This document shows positions 8,262 through 15,633 of a stretch of DNA of 64,000 nt, piece by piece. The translations under genes were made by a program, and so were the position numbers. Source of the DNA: a virus; IMG/VR virus record IMGVR_UViG_3300042391_001376, positions 140,905-204,904 of that record. One strand, 5' to 3'. The notes under the pieces were generated by a model. The model had not been told where the DNA came from and made no database searches. It was given only the letters and a program-made list of their open reading frames with translations. The first letter of the stretch is position 1. Every line of letters starts with the position of its first letter.

Positions 8262-9248
8262 ATGGATGAATCAAAAACTTTAGAAGTAATCATCGCTCAA
8301 TTAGAGCGTCAATTTGGTGCCGGATCCGTAATTACTCTCGGGTCTACCAATGTGCAAAAATGGCCTTGTATCCCCACCGGTGCTGCTACGCTAGATAATA
8401 TTCTCGGTATAGGCGGCTTACCTAGAGGGAGAATAGTGGAAATATATGGACCAGAGTCTTCTGGCAAATCCACCATTGCTCTTACTGTTATTACAGAAGC
8501 CCAAAAAATGGGCTTGAAGTGCGCTTATATAGATGCCGAGCATGCTTTAGACCCAATTTACATGACCGCTTTAGGCGTGGATTTAGATAAGTTAATCTTT
8601 TCTCAACCAGATTACGGCGAGCAAGCTTTAGAAATAGTTGACCGTCTTGTACGCTCAGGTGAAGTGGGAGTTGTCGTAATTGACTCTGTTGCTTCACTCA
8701 TTCCAAAAGCAGAGCTAGAAGGTGAGATGGAGTCCGCTCAGATGGGCCTACAAGCTCGTCTAATGGCCAAAGCGATGCGAAAGCTAGTTTCGGCCGCATC
8801 CGAGACAAAAACGCTCCTATTGTTTATAAATCAGTTGCGCAACAAAATTGGTGTTATGTTTGGTAATCCCGAAACCACTCCTGGTGGTATGGCTCTTAAG
8901 TATGCTGCCTCGGTACGCATTGACTTGCGTAAGAAGGAAGATCTTAAGGATAAATCTGGTGAGGCAATAGGAATCAAGGTTAAGGCTAAGATTATTAAAA
9001 ACAAAATGGCTCCTCCACTAAAAATTACAGAATTTGACATTCTTTACGGTAAGGGCGTGGATCAATTTGGCTGCTTGTTTGATCTTGCTTTGGGCCAAGG
9101 TATGTTCACTCAAAAAGGTGCTTGGGTTTATCTTGATGGTGAAAACTTTGCTCAAGGTAGAGACAACGCTGTAGAAAAATTAAAATCTAGAGAAGATCTT
9201 ATTATTAAGATTAAGTCTAACCTAGAGGTTAAATCACCCAATTTATAA
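8262..9248 (+). CDS. recA: RecA recombinase
   Basis: 328 aa, somewhat shorter than the ~350 aa bacterial RecA because the acidic C-terminal tail is short. Walker A is GPESSGKST (63-71) and Walker B VVVIDS (~137-142). The co-protease/loop L1 region reads ELEGEMESAQMGLQARLM, and FINQLRNKIGVMFGNPETTPGG contains loop L2. All match bacterial RecA rather than T4 UvsX. It would form filaments on ssDNA for recombination and repair, working with the SSB at 56889. It may also trigger host LexA cleavage. Second gene of a likely operon from the promoter at 7999. Confidence 0.97.
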   Translation: MDESKTLEVIIAQLERQFGAGSVITLGSTNVQKWPCIPTGAATLDNILGIGGLPRGRIVEIYGPESSGKSTIALTVITEAQKMGLKCAYIDAEHALDPIYMTALGVDLDKLIFSQPDYGEQALEIVDRLVRSGEVGVVVIDSVASLIPKAELEGEMESAQMGLQARLMAKAMRKLVSAASETKTLLLFINQLRNKIGVMFGNPETTPGGMALKYAASVRIDLRKKEDLKDKSGEAIGIKVKAKIIKNKMAPPLKITEFDILYGKGVDQFGCLFDLALGQGMFTQKGAWVYLDGENFAQGRDNAVEKLKSREDLIIKIKSNLEVKSPNL

Positions 9249-9262
9249 GGTACAATTATATT

Positions 9263-10120
9263 ATGTCTATGTATAAAGAATCTTTTAGAAAAAATCCAAA
9301 TATAAAACAATTAGCTCCTAAATTGTTTATATATAAAAATTTTATAAAAGATGATTTATTAAAAAAAATAAACTCTATTTTAAAAGAACATTTAAAAGAC
9401 TCAAACATTCAACATAATCAAGATTGGTACAACTCAAGAGTTACCCCGTTAATTCCTGAGATGCATGAGGTTTGGGAAAAAGCCAGTGAGTTGCTCTACC
9501 CGGAGCTTTCTATGCATCCACAACTTTCCTTATTAAGGTCCAAGGTTGGTCAACCAGGCATGTATCATCATGCAGATGCTCCTGGGGCAGTTCATGAAGA
9601 TTGTGGTCCAGTTTGTGAAACATGTGATATATCTTCAAGGGTTTTAATTTCTCCGGATATGTGGGGCACGTGTTGCCGTCTTCATTATGGGTTAATTGTT
9701 TATTTTGGAGATTTTGAAGGTGGAGAAGTATATTATCCAAATTTTAATAATAAACTAGAATTTGTAGGAGGACTTTTACCTCTTGATAATGGTGAAGAAC
9801 TTTTGGTTAAACCAGAAAATGGAGATTTAATAATTCATGGATCACATGGAGATTATTGCCATGGAGTTAAAGAAGTCACTAGCGGGGTGCGTTTTGCGTA
9901 CTCAAACTTTGTATTACCGTCGTCTAGTAACCCTGGTACATTTTTCTGTTACAAAACTGCAGAGTACGAACAGCAAATAAAAAATATAAAAGAAGATCCA
10001 CACAATAGATGGTCGACTTGGTGCACTCCTGTAAATGGATTTATTTGGGAGGAACCCCTGGAACTTATAGAGGAAAAGAAAAAGGGGATAACCGCTGTAA
10101 GATACAGGGATATTCATTAG
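9263..10120 (+). CDS. 2-oxoglutarate/Fe(II)-dependent oxygenase
   Basis: 285 aa. The double-stranded beta-helix signature is present: HxD at H103-A-D105 and the distal H200 with R210 in HGVKEVTSGVR, which would bind the 2OG carboxylate. An EGGEVYYP turn typical of prolyl-hydroxylase-like members lies between. A Cys-rich insert (residues ~112-140) between the HxD strand and the core is unusual. Substrate unknown: protein side chains and small molecules are both possible. First of four tailoring-type enzymes packed in 9.3-12.1 kb, 14 nt after recA. Confidence 0.85.
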   Translation: MSMYKESFRKNPNIKQLAPKLFIYKNFIKDDLLKKINSILKEHLKDSNIQHNQDWYNSRVTPLIPEMHEVWEKASELLYPELSMHPQLSLLRSKVGQPGMYHHADAPGAVHEDCGPVCETCDISSRVLISPDMWGTCCRLHYGLIVYFGDFEGGEVYYPNFNNKLEFVGGLLPLDNGEELLVKPENGDLIIHGSHGDYCHGVKEVTSGVRFAYSNFVLPSSSNPGTFFCYKTAEYEQQIKNIKEDPHNRWSTWCTPVNGFIWEEPLELIEEKKKGITAVRYRDIH

Positions 10121-10124
10121 TAAA

Positions 10125-10913
10125 ATGAAGTTACATTTAATGTACGTTAATGGCTCATCTAATATAGATGGTTTGAAAAAAATTTCAGAATTAGCAAATA
10201 AATGCAACTATTATTCTGTTCTTTTAGTTTATCATTCTTTAGAAAATGATTTTTGGATAAAATGCGCAAATGTTTTAGATACAACGCATACATTTAAATA
10301 TATGATAGCAATACGAACATATGCAATAAGCCCAGAATATTTCGTTATGATGTACAGAGGCTTTAGCGAAATTCAAGAAAATAGAATAATGTTCAATATA
10401 GTATCTGGTGACATTCATGATTCTGAAACATCTGTAGATGATATTATTTTTAATAAAGAAAATTTTTATACTAGTCAAAAAAGAGTAAAGTATACACATG
10501 AATGGATTAAGAAAGTATTATCTATAATAGATAAAAAAAAGGTACCAGAAATTGTTATGTCTGGCACGTCAGATAATACTCTTGATTCAGCTTCGGTTTT
10601 TGCCGATTACAACTTGTGTATGATGGATAGTTTTGTAGATAATCCAAAAAAATTTAAAAGAAATAACAATAGAATGGTTTGCGCTGCTCTAATAATTAGA
10701 AACACTTATGAAGAAGCAGAAAAAGTTGTAGATCAAATAAAACAAAAACATCAAAAAAGATGGACGATTTTTGGGACAGAAGAACAAGTTTTAGAAAAGA
10801 TAGAATATTTGAAGAGTATTGGTGTAACTGATTTGATGATAAGAAATCATAAAGAAGATAATAAATACAATTTAGTACATGAATTTGTAGCTAAAAATAA
10901 AGGAATAATTTAA
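10125..10913 (+). CDS. Luciferase-like monooxygenase family protein
   Basis: 262 aa. The central segment reads FKYMIAIRTYAISPEYFV then RIMFNIVSGD (88-96), which follows the bacterial luciferase/SsuD pattern of a conserved strand ending in N-V-x-G. The C-terminal GTEEQVLEKIEYLKSIGV also follows the family's closing helix and strand. Members use FMNH2 or F420; F420 is common in actinobacteria. The protein is shorter than most (300-380 aa), so substrate and cofactor are uncertain. It starts 4 nt after the oxygenase and is rare in phages as far as I know. Confidence 0.75.
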   Translation: MKLHLMYVNGSSNIDGLKKISELANKCNYYSVLLVYHSLENDFWIKCANVLDTTHTFKYMIAIRTYAISPEYFVMMYRGFSEIQENRIMFNIVSGDIHDSETSVDDIIFNKENFYTSQKRVKYTHEWIKKVLSIIDKKKVPEIVMSGTSDNTLDSASVFADYNLCMMDSFVDNPKKFKRNNNRMVCAALIIRNTYEEAEKVVDQIKQKHQKRWTIFGTEEQVLEKIEYLKSIGVTDLMIRNHKEDNKYNLVHEFVAKNKGII

Positions 10914-10917
10914 TAAT

Positions 10918-11607
10918 ATGAAAAAAATATATTTGATTGGCGATTGCCATGTTTCTAGAGTCTCTGAACATTATAATAAGAATAAAGCAATGCATAACTT
11001 AGTCGATGTTGTCTTTTGGGGCAAAGCGGCAAAAAAGGTTTGGGATCTTGATTTTAAGAAAATGTATGAGGAAGAAGAATTGTCTTCAGGTAAAGAGGAA
11101 CAGCTTTTCTATGGTGATGGGGTTATACCGTTTTCGGACATAAAAGATGACGGCATACTTCTTTCATGGTTTGGCTATGTTGATATAAGGACTTTTCTTT
11201 CAGGCTACGACAACGCTGATGAAGTAGCTAAAAAATATATAAAAGAAATTGTAAATAATTTTAAAAATTCTACTATAGTAATTATAGAGCCACTTCCACA
11301 GTTTACTGAAATGATGCTTAAGTATGAGGGAATTAGTCCTCATTATACGTATCAGCAAAGATTAAATCAAAATAAAAAATTCTTAGATAGTTTACACAAG
11401 TATGCGCATGATGCTGGAATAACTAATTTTATTTTTCAATCTCAGATTCTTGATGCAGTTGGGGTAAAAGAACTAACTCCAGATATGACCCATAATAAAG
11501 CCCATCATCCAGTAGATGGTCTTAAGGATGAGTATAATAGTAAAATATTAGATTTGTTTATTAAGAAAAGTTTGGAGCTATTAAATGATTGGTCTTGGAT
11601 TAGATGA
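10918..11607 (+). CDS. SGNH-hydrolase-like protein
   Basis: 229 aa. The N-terminus (MKKIYLIGDCHVSR) places a GDxH block where GDSL/SGNH esterases have GDS, here with Cys or His in place of Ser. A late DMTHNKAHHPVDG stretch could hold the Asp-His pair. This is a moderate fold-level guess; the nucleophile is not the canonical Ser. It overlaps the next gene by 4 nt (ATGA) and follows the luciferase-like gene by 4 nt, so it belongs to the tailoring cluster. Confidence 0.6.
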   Translation: MKKIYLIGDCHVSRVSEHYNKNKAMHNLVDVVFWGKAAKKVWDLDFKKMYEEEELSSGKEEQLFYGDGVIPFSDIKDDGILLSWFGYVDIRTFLSGYDNADEVAKKYIKEIVNNFKNSTIVIIEPLPQFTEMMLKYEGISPHYTYQQRLNQNKKFLDSLHKYAHDAGITNFIFQSQILDAVGVKELTPDMTHNKAHHPVDGLKDEYNSKILDLFIKKSLELLNDWSWIR

Positions 11608-12146
11608 TTAGGTTAACTGATGATATTTTATTATTTACAGATCTTTTTCAGGATTTAGATCAAATATTTTTAGATCTAGATAAGTCTGAGTGGCAATTGT
11701 GGGGCAGAAACAATAATGACCCTAATCATAGAATTGGCGAATTAAACTTTATAAAAAAAAATAGTTACATATTTGAACAGATAAATTCTGCCACCCGAAT
11801 ATGTTTAGACCAGTATATGGCTGAACTCAATATAAATAATGATTTATACTATTATGATGAGGATGGGATCTATATAAGGAAATGGGACTTTCCTATGAGA
11901 GGTATGAGCGCCCACAGGGATTATGCCTATGACGGTAGCGGTAATGCAAGGCCGGTTGAGTATACGCTATGTGGATACTTAAATGAAGATTACGAGGGGG
12001 GGCTGATAGAATTCCCGGAATATGGCCTTTCGTTAAAGCCGCCGGCTGGTTCGGCTATTGTCTTTGCTGCTCATGAGTTACATCTTGTAACAGATCTGAT
12101 AGATAGACATAGATATATGTGGTCTTCTTTTGTTTACAAGAAATAA
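11604..12146 (+). CDS. Second 2-oxoglutarate/Fe(II)-dependent oxygenase
   Basis: 180 aa. HxD is H104-R-D106, the EGGLIEF turn is at 131-137, and PPAGSAIVFAAHELHLV brings the distal H160, with Arg at 168/170 as the 2OG ligand. This matches compact prolyl-4-hydroxylase/PKHD-like enzymes. It is not closely similar to the gene at 9263, so the cluster has two distinct oxygenases. It overlaps the SGNH-like gene by ATGA. Probable end of the operon. Confidence 0.85.
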   Translation: MIRLTDDILLFTDLFQDLDQIFLDLDKSEWQLWGRNNNDPNHRIGELNFIKKNSYIFEQINSATRICLDQYMAELNINNDLYYYDEDGIYIRKWDFPMRGMSAHRDYAYDGSGNARPVEYTLCGYLNEDYEGGLIEFPEYGLSLKPPAGSAIVFAAHELHLVTDLIDRHRYMWSSFVYKK

Positions 12147-12242
12147 CAAATCTTTGGGCTTCCCCGCAAGTTCCGCGCAAAAATTATTTTTTTTATTTTT
12201 TAACAGATTACTATAAGAGTATCATCTAGTAGAATGATGTGT

Positions 12243-12554
12243 ATGGACTTTTTCAAAAAATTGTTTGAACTTATAATCTATAATAGGGAAAACGGGGAAG
12301 AGTTAGAAGAACAGGTCTTCTTGCTTGATGATGATGACTTAGAGACTGAGAGTGTGGTCACCTTCCATCCTGATGGCAATGGTAACTTAGTATTCAACGT
12401 TTTTAGTATTGAAGTGTGGGAAATGATCGATGATATTTCCGAGCTTACCGGTAGGGATAAATTTTCTATCATAGAGGGCTTGTGCGAAGAGGATGGTATT
12501 GAATCCTGGGTTATCGATCCTAGGGAGTTTCCTAACGATTTAAATGATCTATAA
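12243..12554 (+). CDS. Acidic hypothetical protein, 103 aa
   Basis: The ATG at 12243 (MDFFKKLFELI) is the likely start; ATGs at 12234 and 12237 are close by. The protein is strongly acidic (LLDDDDLE..., IEGLCEEDGIE). No motif recognised. A strong bidirectional terminator follows its stop. Acidic small phage proteins often bind host proteins or mimic DNA, but nothing here proves that. Confidence 0.65.
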   Translation: MDFFKKLFELIIYNRENGEELEEQVFLLDDDDLETESVVTFHPDGNGNLVFNVFSIEVWEMIDDISELTGRDKFSIIEGLCEEDGIESWVIDPREFPNDLNDL

Positions 12555-12574
12555 TAATACTTATATAAGGATAT

Positions 12575-12607
12575 AAAAAAACCCCCCGGTATATCCAGGG
12601 GGTTTTT
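12575..12607. terminator. Bidirectional rho-independent terminator
   Basis: An A-tract, CCCCC, a short loop, GGGGG and a T-tract form a symmetrical hairpin between two convergent genes (12554 stop, 12627 stop), so it can end both transcripts. Confidence 0.85.
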
Positions 12608-12626
12608 CTTTTATATACGTTAAATA

Positions 12627-12821
12627 TTAGTCATTATAGCCGTAGTTGTCGAAATCATAATCTTCAACCTCAACGTAAGCTGACTTAGCTCCATAGTATG
12701 TCTTAGAGTTAAACTGATAGAAGACATCATCTTCCACGTCTAACCCTTCATAATCCTCGAACATATCCAGTTGAATATCATCCTGTGATTTTTGTGTCAA
12801 CGTACTCTTGTTGTTATTCAT
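12627..12821 (-). CDS. Acidic protein with sliding-clamp-type motif
   Basis: 64 aa from the ATG at 12821, chosen because AAGGATAAG sits just upstream. It is Asp/Glu/Tyr-rich. Residues 17-21 read QLDMF, which matches the bacterial beta-clamp-binding pattern QL[SD]LF with Met for Leu. It might therefore recruit or block the host sliding clamp; this is inference from one motif. It is convergent with the upstream operon and transcribed from the 12.8-13.1 kb spacer. Confidence 0.65.
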   Translation of the reverse strand: MNNNKSTLTQKSQDDIQLDMFEDYEGLDVEDDVFYQFNSKTYYGAKSAYVEVEDYDFDNYGYND

Positions 12822-13153
12822 TTTCTTATCCTTTTGTACTAGGCATTGATGGTTATATGATTCTTGTACATGATATCTATATGACAACAAAGATAATAGC
12901 AAAGCATGTTTACCTTTGACAACCTCTATCACAATATATTCCAAACTTTTTTTTGCCGGCCGATTTCCTATATAGGTATAAAAATAAGGGAAAAATTTTT
13001 GGTGTAAAAACATATATAAAAAAAACTAATAGGCTAAAAATATGGAAAAAATATGGGCCAGTAGTAGTGGGTATATACACACCCTTAAGATCTTTAACGT
13101 GCCCACCCGGGTATGGGGTCTTAAGGTTAAACAATTAACAAGAGGAGAGTAAT
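12822..13153. other. Intergenic control region with long leader
   Basis: A 332 nt gene-free stretch between divergent genes. It contains AT-rich sequence and a perfect 8-bp inverted repeat, CCTTAAGA (13083-13090) with TCTTAAGG (13119-13126), enclosing a C/G-rich loop. The repeat lies about 30 nt upstream of the AGAGGAG ribosome site of the next gene. It probably holds promoters for both directions; I could not fix -35/-10 boxes with confidence. Confidence 0.45.
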
Positions 13154-13330
13154 ATGATTACTGTTAATAACAGCAACACACCTAGCCGTGGGCCAAGGGT
13201 ATGCACATGGGGTACAGGTAAGGAATTGTCAGTAAAGCACACACCTTTCTTTCAGGTAAATGATGAAGGAAAGACTGTATGTTGGCACATGCATGCTGAT
13301 GGCACTGAGTGCAGGGTAACTAAGGACTAA
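13154..13330 (+). CDS. Small hypothetical protein, 58 aa
   Basis: ATG preceded by AGAGGAG at ideal spacing. Contains C-x and H-rich stretches (VCWHMHADGTECRV) that could bind a metal. No family recognised. First gene of the plus-strand 13-19 kb module; followed 17 nt later by a small GTCCA-TTGG-TGGAC hairpin. Confidence 0.65.
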   Translation: MITVNNSNTPSRGPRVCTWGTGKELSVKHTPFFQVNDEGKTVCWHMHADGTECRVTKD

Positions 13331-13346
13331 GTACCCCAGTAATACT

Positions 13347-13360
13347 GTCCATTGGTGGAC
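13347..13360 (+). promoter_or_regulatory. Small RNA hairpin, copy 1
   Basis: GTCCA, loop TTGG, TGGAC. It sits shortly after a stop codon and shares its flank (TAAGTAC) and loop with a second copy at 13956, where the stem differs by a compensatory C-G to T-A pair. Confidence 0.5.
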
Positions 13361-13438
13361 ACTAAACAACATGAACCATACGATAGCCATGGTATGTAAA
13401 ACATTGGGCTTTATTCACTTCAAACATAGGAGATAGTC

Positions 13439-13588
13439 ATGGACCATAACAGGACATCATATGCACGTACGTACCGTAAGTACCTACTGCATTGTGTAAA
13501 GCACAACATACCAGTAAATGCAAAGACATGTGCCTATGTAAGGGCATACCTAGTAGAAACATCAATCACCAATAAGGGAGGAAAGTAA
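13439..13588 (+). CDS. Small basic protein, 49 aa
   Basis: ATG at 13439 with GGAG 9 nt upstream. The peptide is Arg/Tyr/Lys-rich (NRTSYARTYRKYLLHCVKH) and probably helical. It ends 2 nt before the next start, so translation is likely coupled. Unknown function. Confidence 0.65.
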   Translation: MDHNRTSYARTYRKYLLHCVKHNIPVNAKTCAYVRAYLVETSITNKGGK

Positions 13589-13590
13589 CC

Positions 13591-13944
13591 ATGTTACCAG
13601 TAACACTAACCACGTGTGAGCAGATGGCTCAGGCGTACAACACACATGCACAGTATGCCGAGGTTATTGGCAAGTACGTGTGCCATGATGGCCAGGCAGT
13701 GTGGATACAGCTTGTTGGGTGCGGTGCATCTGATAGCCATACATTCACACATACCCATAACATCCCAGAGTACATGAATAAGATGTACAATGGAAAGATT
13801 GTCCGCCTTCTAGGTGAGCGTTCATGGGATTCACGTGCACGCATGTGGGGCTACCGCTGGACCCTTCATTCAGTAAACCTATGGGAAGAGTCAGTAAAGG
13901 CTTCTCCTGCAGGTATTAAAGCCTTGTGCGGCACTAACTGCTAA
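13591..13944 (+). CDS. Hypothetical protein, 117 aa
   Basis: Good ribosome site (GGAGG) 9 nt ahead of ATG. The protein is soluble with mixed strands, and has His-rich stretch SDSHTFTHTHN and several Cys and Trp residues. No known family recognised. It is the third gene of a small-gene operon; a second copy of the covarying hairpin lies just after its stop. Confidence 0.65.
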   Translation: MLPVTLTTCEQMAQAYNTHAQYAEVIGKYVCHDGQAVWIQLVGCGASDSHTFTHTHNIPEYMNKMYNGKIVRLLGERSWDSRARMWGYRWTLHSVNLWEESVKASPAGIKALCGTNC

Positions 13945-13955
13945 TTAAGTACATT

Positions 13956-13969
13956 GTCTATTGGTAGAC
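13956..13969 (+). promoter_or_regulatory. Small RNA hairpin, copy 2
   Basis: GTCTA, loop TTGG, TAGAC. Same placement as the copy at 13347 (just after a stop codon, before the next leader). The base change in each arm keeps the pairing. Confidence 0.5.
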
Positions 13970-14049
13970 GTTAACTTCATGACCCAACCGTTAATCAAGA
14001 GGTTGTAAATCACATGGTTATTTATCCAATATCAATTAAGGAGAAAGCA

Positions 14050-14325
14050 ATGAGTAAAGCAACAAAAATGTTCGTTGTTCTTATTGTCGCAATTGCGGCT
14101 TTAATAGCATCGGGCTTGCTAATCAATAAGCCAACATACTGTTACGTAAGTTCAGTTGTTGCATACGAAGGAGATACTCTTTGGAGTATAGCCAAGGCCA
14201 ATTGCTACGGCAATAGCACCACAAATATGGTTGGTGATATCGTGGACCTCAATCCAGAATTGAAGACTCGTTATTTACGAATCGGTGAATCAATTAAGCT
14301 ACCAACAGAAAACGCAGGAAAGTAA
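14050..14325 (+). CDS. Membrane-anchored LysM domain protein
   Basis: 91 aa from ATG 14050, chosen for its AAGGAG ribosome site; an upstream GTG-type extension is unlikely. Residues ~7-26 form one transmembrane segment or uncleaved signal. The rest is a LysM-like module: VAYEGDTLWSIAKANCYG..., ending LRIGESIKLP. LysM binds peptidoglycan or chitin, so the protein probably sits outside the membrane on the cell wall. Possible roles are superinfection exclusion or wall anchoring during infection. Confidence 0.85.
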   Translation: MSKATKMFVVLIVAIAALIASGLLINKPTYCYVSSVVAYEGDTLWSIAKANCYGNSTTNMVGDIVDLNPELKTRYLRIGESIKLPTENAGK

Positions 14326-14361
14326 ACATGTCAACAAACAACAATCCAAAAGGAGAAACGA

Positions 14362-14565
14362 ATGTCTGAAGAAAATGTACCAAAACCAAGAGTGTTCACT
14401 GCCGAAGAAATTGTAGCAAAAATACTACAAGAAAAACTAAGCAAGAAAGCACTCATCAATGAATTGGTTTTTGCATTGAACGACGCAGAGGCCAACAAGC
14501 AAGAAAAAGATGCAGACATCTACTGGAATGCAATTATGGTCTTGACGAAAGGCCGAATGCTCTAA
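14362..14565 (+). CDS. Hypothetical protein, 67 aa
   Basis: Helical, charged protein starting MSEENVPKPRVFTAEEIVAK. A CAA-rich unstructured leader with AAAAGGAG precedes its ATG, a layout shared with neighbouring genes. No family recognised. Confidence 0.7.
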   Translation: MSEENVPKPRVFTAEEIVAKILQEKLSKKALINELVFALNDAEANKQEKDADIYWNAIMVLTKGRML

Positions 14566-14625
14566 GATAGATTTTTGCAATCAACAGAAAAACAGTAAGC
14601 CAAAAAACAACAAAGGAGACAAGTA

Positions 14626-15153
14626 ATGTTAGAAAACAATAATAAATTCCAGTCAAGGCTGGATTTAATCTCAAAAGCTGAAATTGTGTTACATCACATG
14701 GGAGAATGGCATGAGGTTAAAATCCAATCAAATGACAATCGGCTAACAAGTGGAGCATTGACGTATACCCAATACGAAAATGTGTGTGATGAAACAAAAT
14801 CATCATATTCATTTGTTGGCATTTCAGATGATGGTGCAATTGTTAATGGCTTTATCCATGATGGATCCAATAAAATTGGTCGTGGTTATGGAGGCCAGTC
14901 ATTTGAATTGACAATGCAAGATGGATCACACAGGGTTCTTACCGGACCATGGAGTGGAAGGCCATCAGTCCACACTGCCAATAGCGGTATTCAATACACC
15001 GAGGTTAACGTTAATAATACTTTGTATGGATTCTCGAAAGAATTCATTGAAGCCATAATTGATCGGTTTAACCTCAACGCAAGCCTTGAATTGACATGCC
15101 GAGACATGGAAATTGAATTACGAGTAACAAACAACAACCAAGGAGAAAAGTAA
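14626..15153 (+). CDS. Hypothetical protein, 175 aa
   Basis: Soluble, beta-rich protein; the segment RGYGGQSFELTMQDGSHRVLTGPWSGRPS suggests a jelly-roll or beta-sandwich, but I recognise no family. CAA-rich leader and AAAGGAG upstream. Its stop overlaps the next start (TAATG), indicating coupling. Confidence 0.7.
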   Translation: MLENNNKFQSRLDLISKAEIVLHHMGEWHEVKIQSNDNRLTSGALTYTQYENVCDETKSSYSFVGISDDGAIVNGFIHDGSNKIGRGYGGQSFELTMQDGSHRVLTGPWSGRPSVHTANSGIQYTEVNVNNTLYGFSKEFIEAIIDRFNLNASLELTCRDMEIELRVTNNNQGEK

Positions 15154-15380
15154 TGAGTGATATATTCAAATTAGGTGTGCTTGATTTAGACAGGCAAGCA
15201 TACTTTGATTTCTGCGAAAAGAACAATGGCGGATATCTTTTAAGTTCTCGCCAGCAGAAACAGTTAGAAAAGCATCTCATAATCTGGAAATTAAACACGC
15301 ACATTCAGAAATGTGGTTCGTGTGGTTGGTGTGAGAAAAATGCAAAACAATTCCTAGAAGAAAACATAAAGGGGGAGTAA
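15153..15380 (+). CDS. Small CxxCxxC protein, 75 aa
   Basis: Helical N-terminus (DRQAYFDFCEKN), then CGSCGWC, a compact metal or Fe-S type motif, near residue 55. Starts in a TAATG overlap and ends in another, so it lies within a tightly coupled string. Function unknown. Confidence 0.7.
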   Translation: MSDIFKLGVLDLDRQAYFDFCEKNNGGYLLSSRQQKQLEKHLIIWKLNTHIQKCGSCGWCEKNAKQFLEENIKGE

Positions 15381-15631
15381 TGGCAAGGTTACATTGGAAG
15401 AACTATTCCCGTTTTGCTCGGGATTCAGAGAAAGAGGTGTGGTGTGCCTTAGGCAAACACTATGTTCACATAGCTAATGCTTGGATTACGTTTTACCCAG
15501 TAAAGCGTGTGTGGTGCACCGAATGCAAAGCAGGCAGTGAAACTAGGGTCGAGAAGAAGAAACTAGTATCTCAAGCAAAGCAAACAATGAAAGACAACCA
15601 ACTATCACTATTCAACGAGGAAGGAAAGTAA
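15380..15631 (+). CDS. Small protein with C-terminal clamp-binding motif
   Basis: 83 aa. The C-terminus carries NQLSLF, a perfect match to the bacterial beta-clamp-binding consensus QL[SD]LF, followed only by NEEGK. A Cys pair (CTEC) in the middle may bind zinc. It could dock on the host (or phage) sliding clamp, as other phage inhibitors and polymerases do. ATG overlaps the previous stop; AAAGGGGG precedes it. Confidence 0.7.
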   Translation: MARLHWKNYSRFARDSEKEVWCALGKHYVHIANAWITFYPVKRVWCTECKAGSETRVEKKKLVSQAKQTMKDNQLSLFNEEGK

Positions 15632-15633
15632 TC

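Noticed and set aside
8262-9248. UvsX-type recombinase
   Set aside because: Loops L1 and L2 and overall length match bacterial RecA.
9263-12146. AlkB-type demethylase for the oxygenases
   Set aside because: The EGG turn and ligand spacing fit prolyl-hydroxylase-like members better than AlkB.
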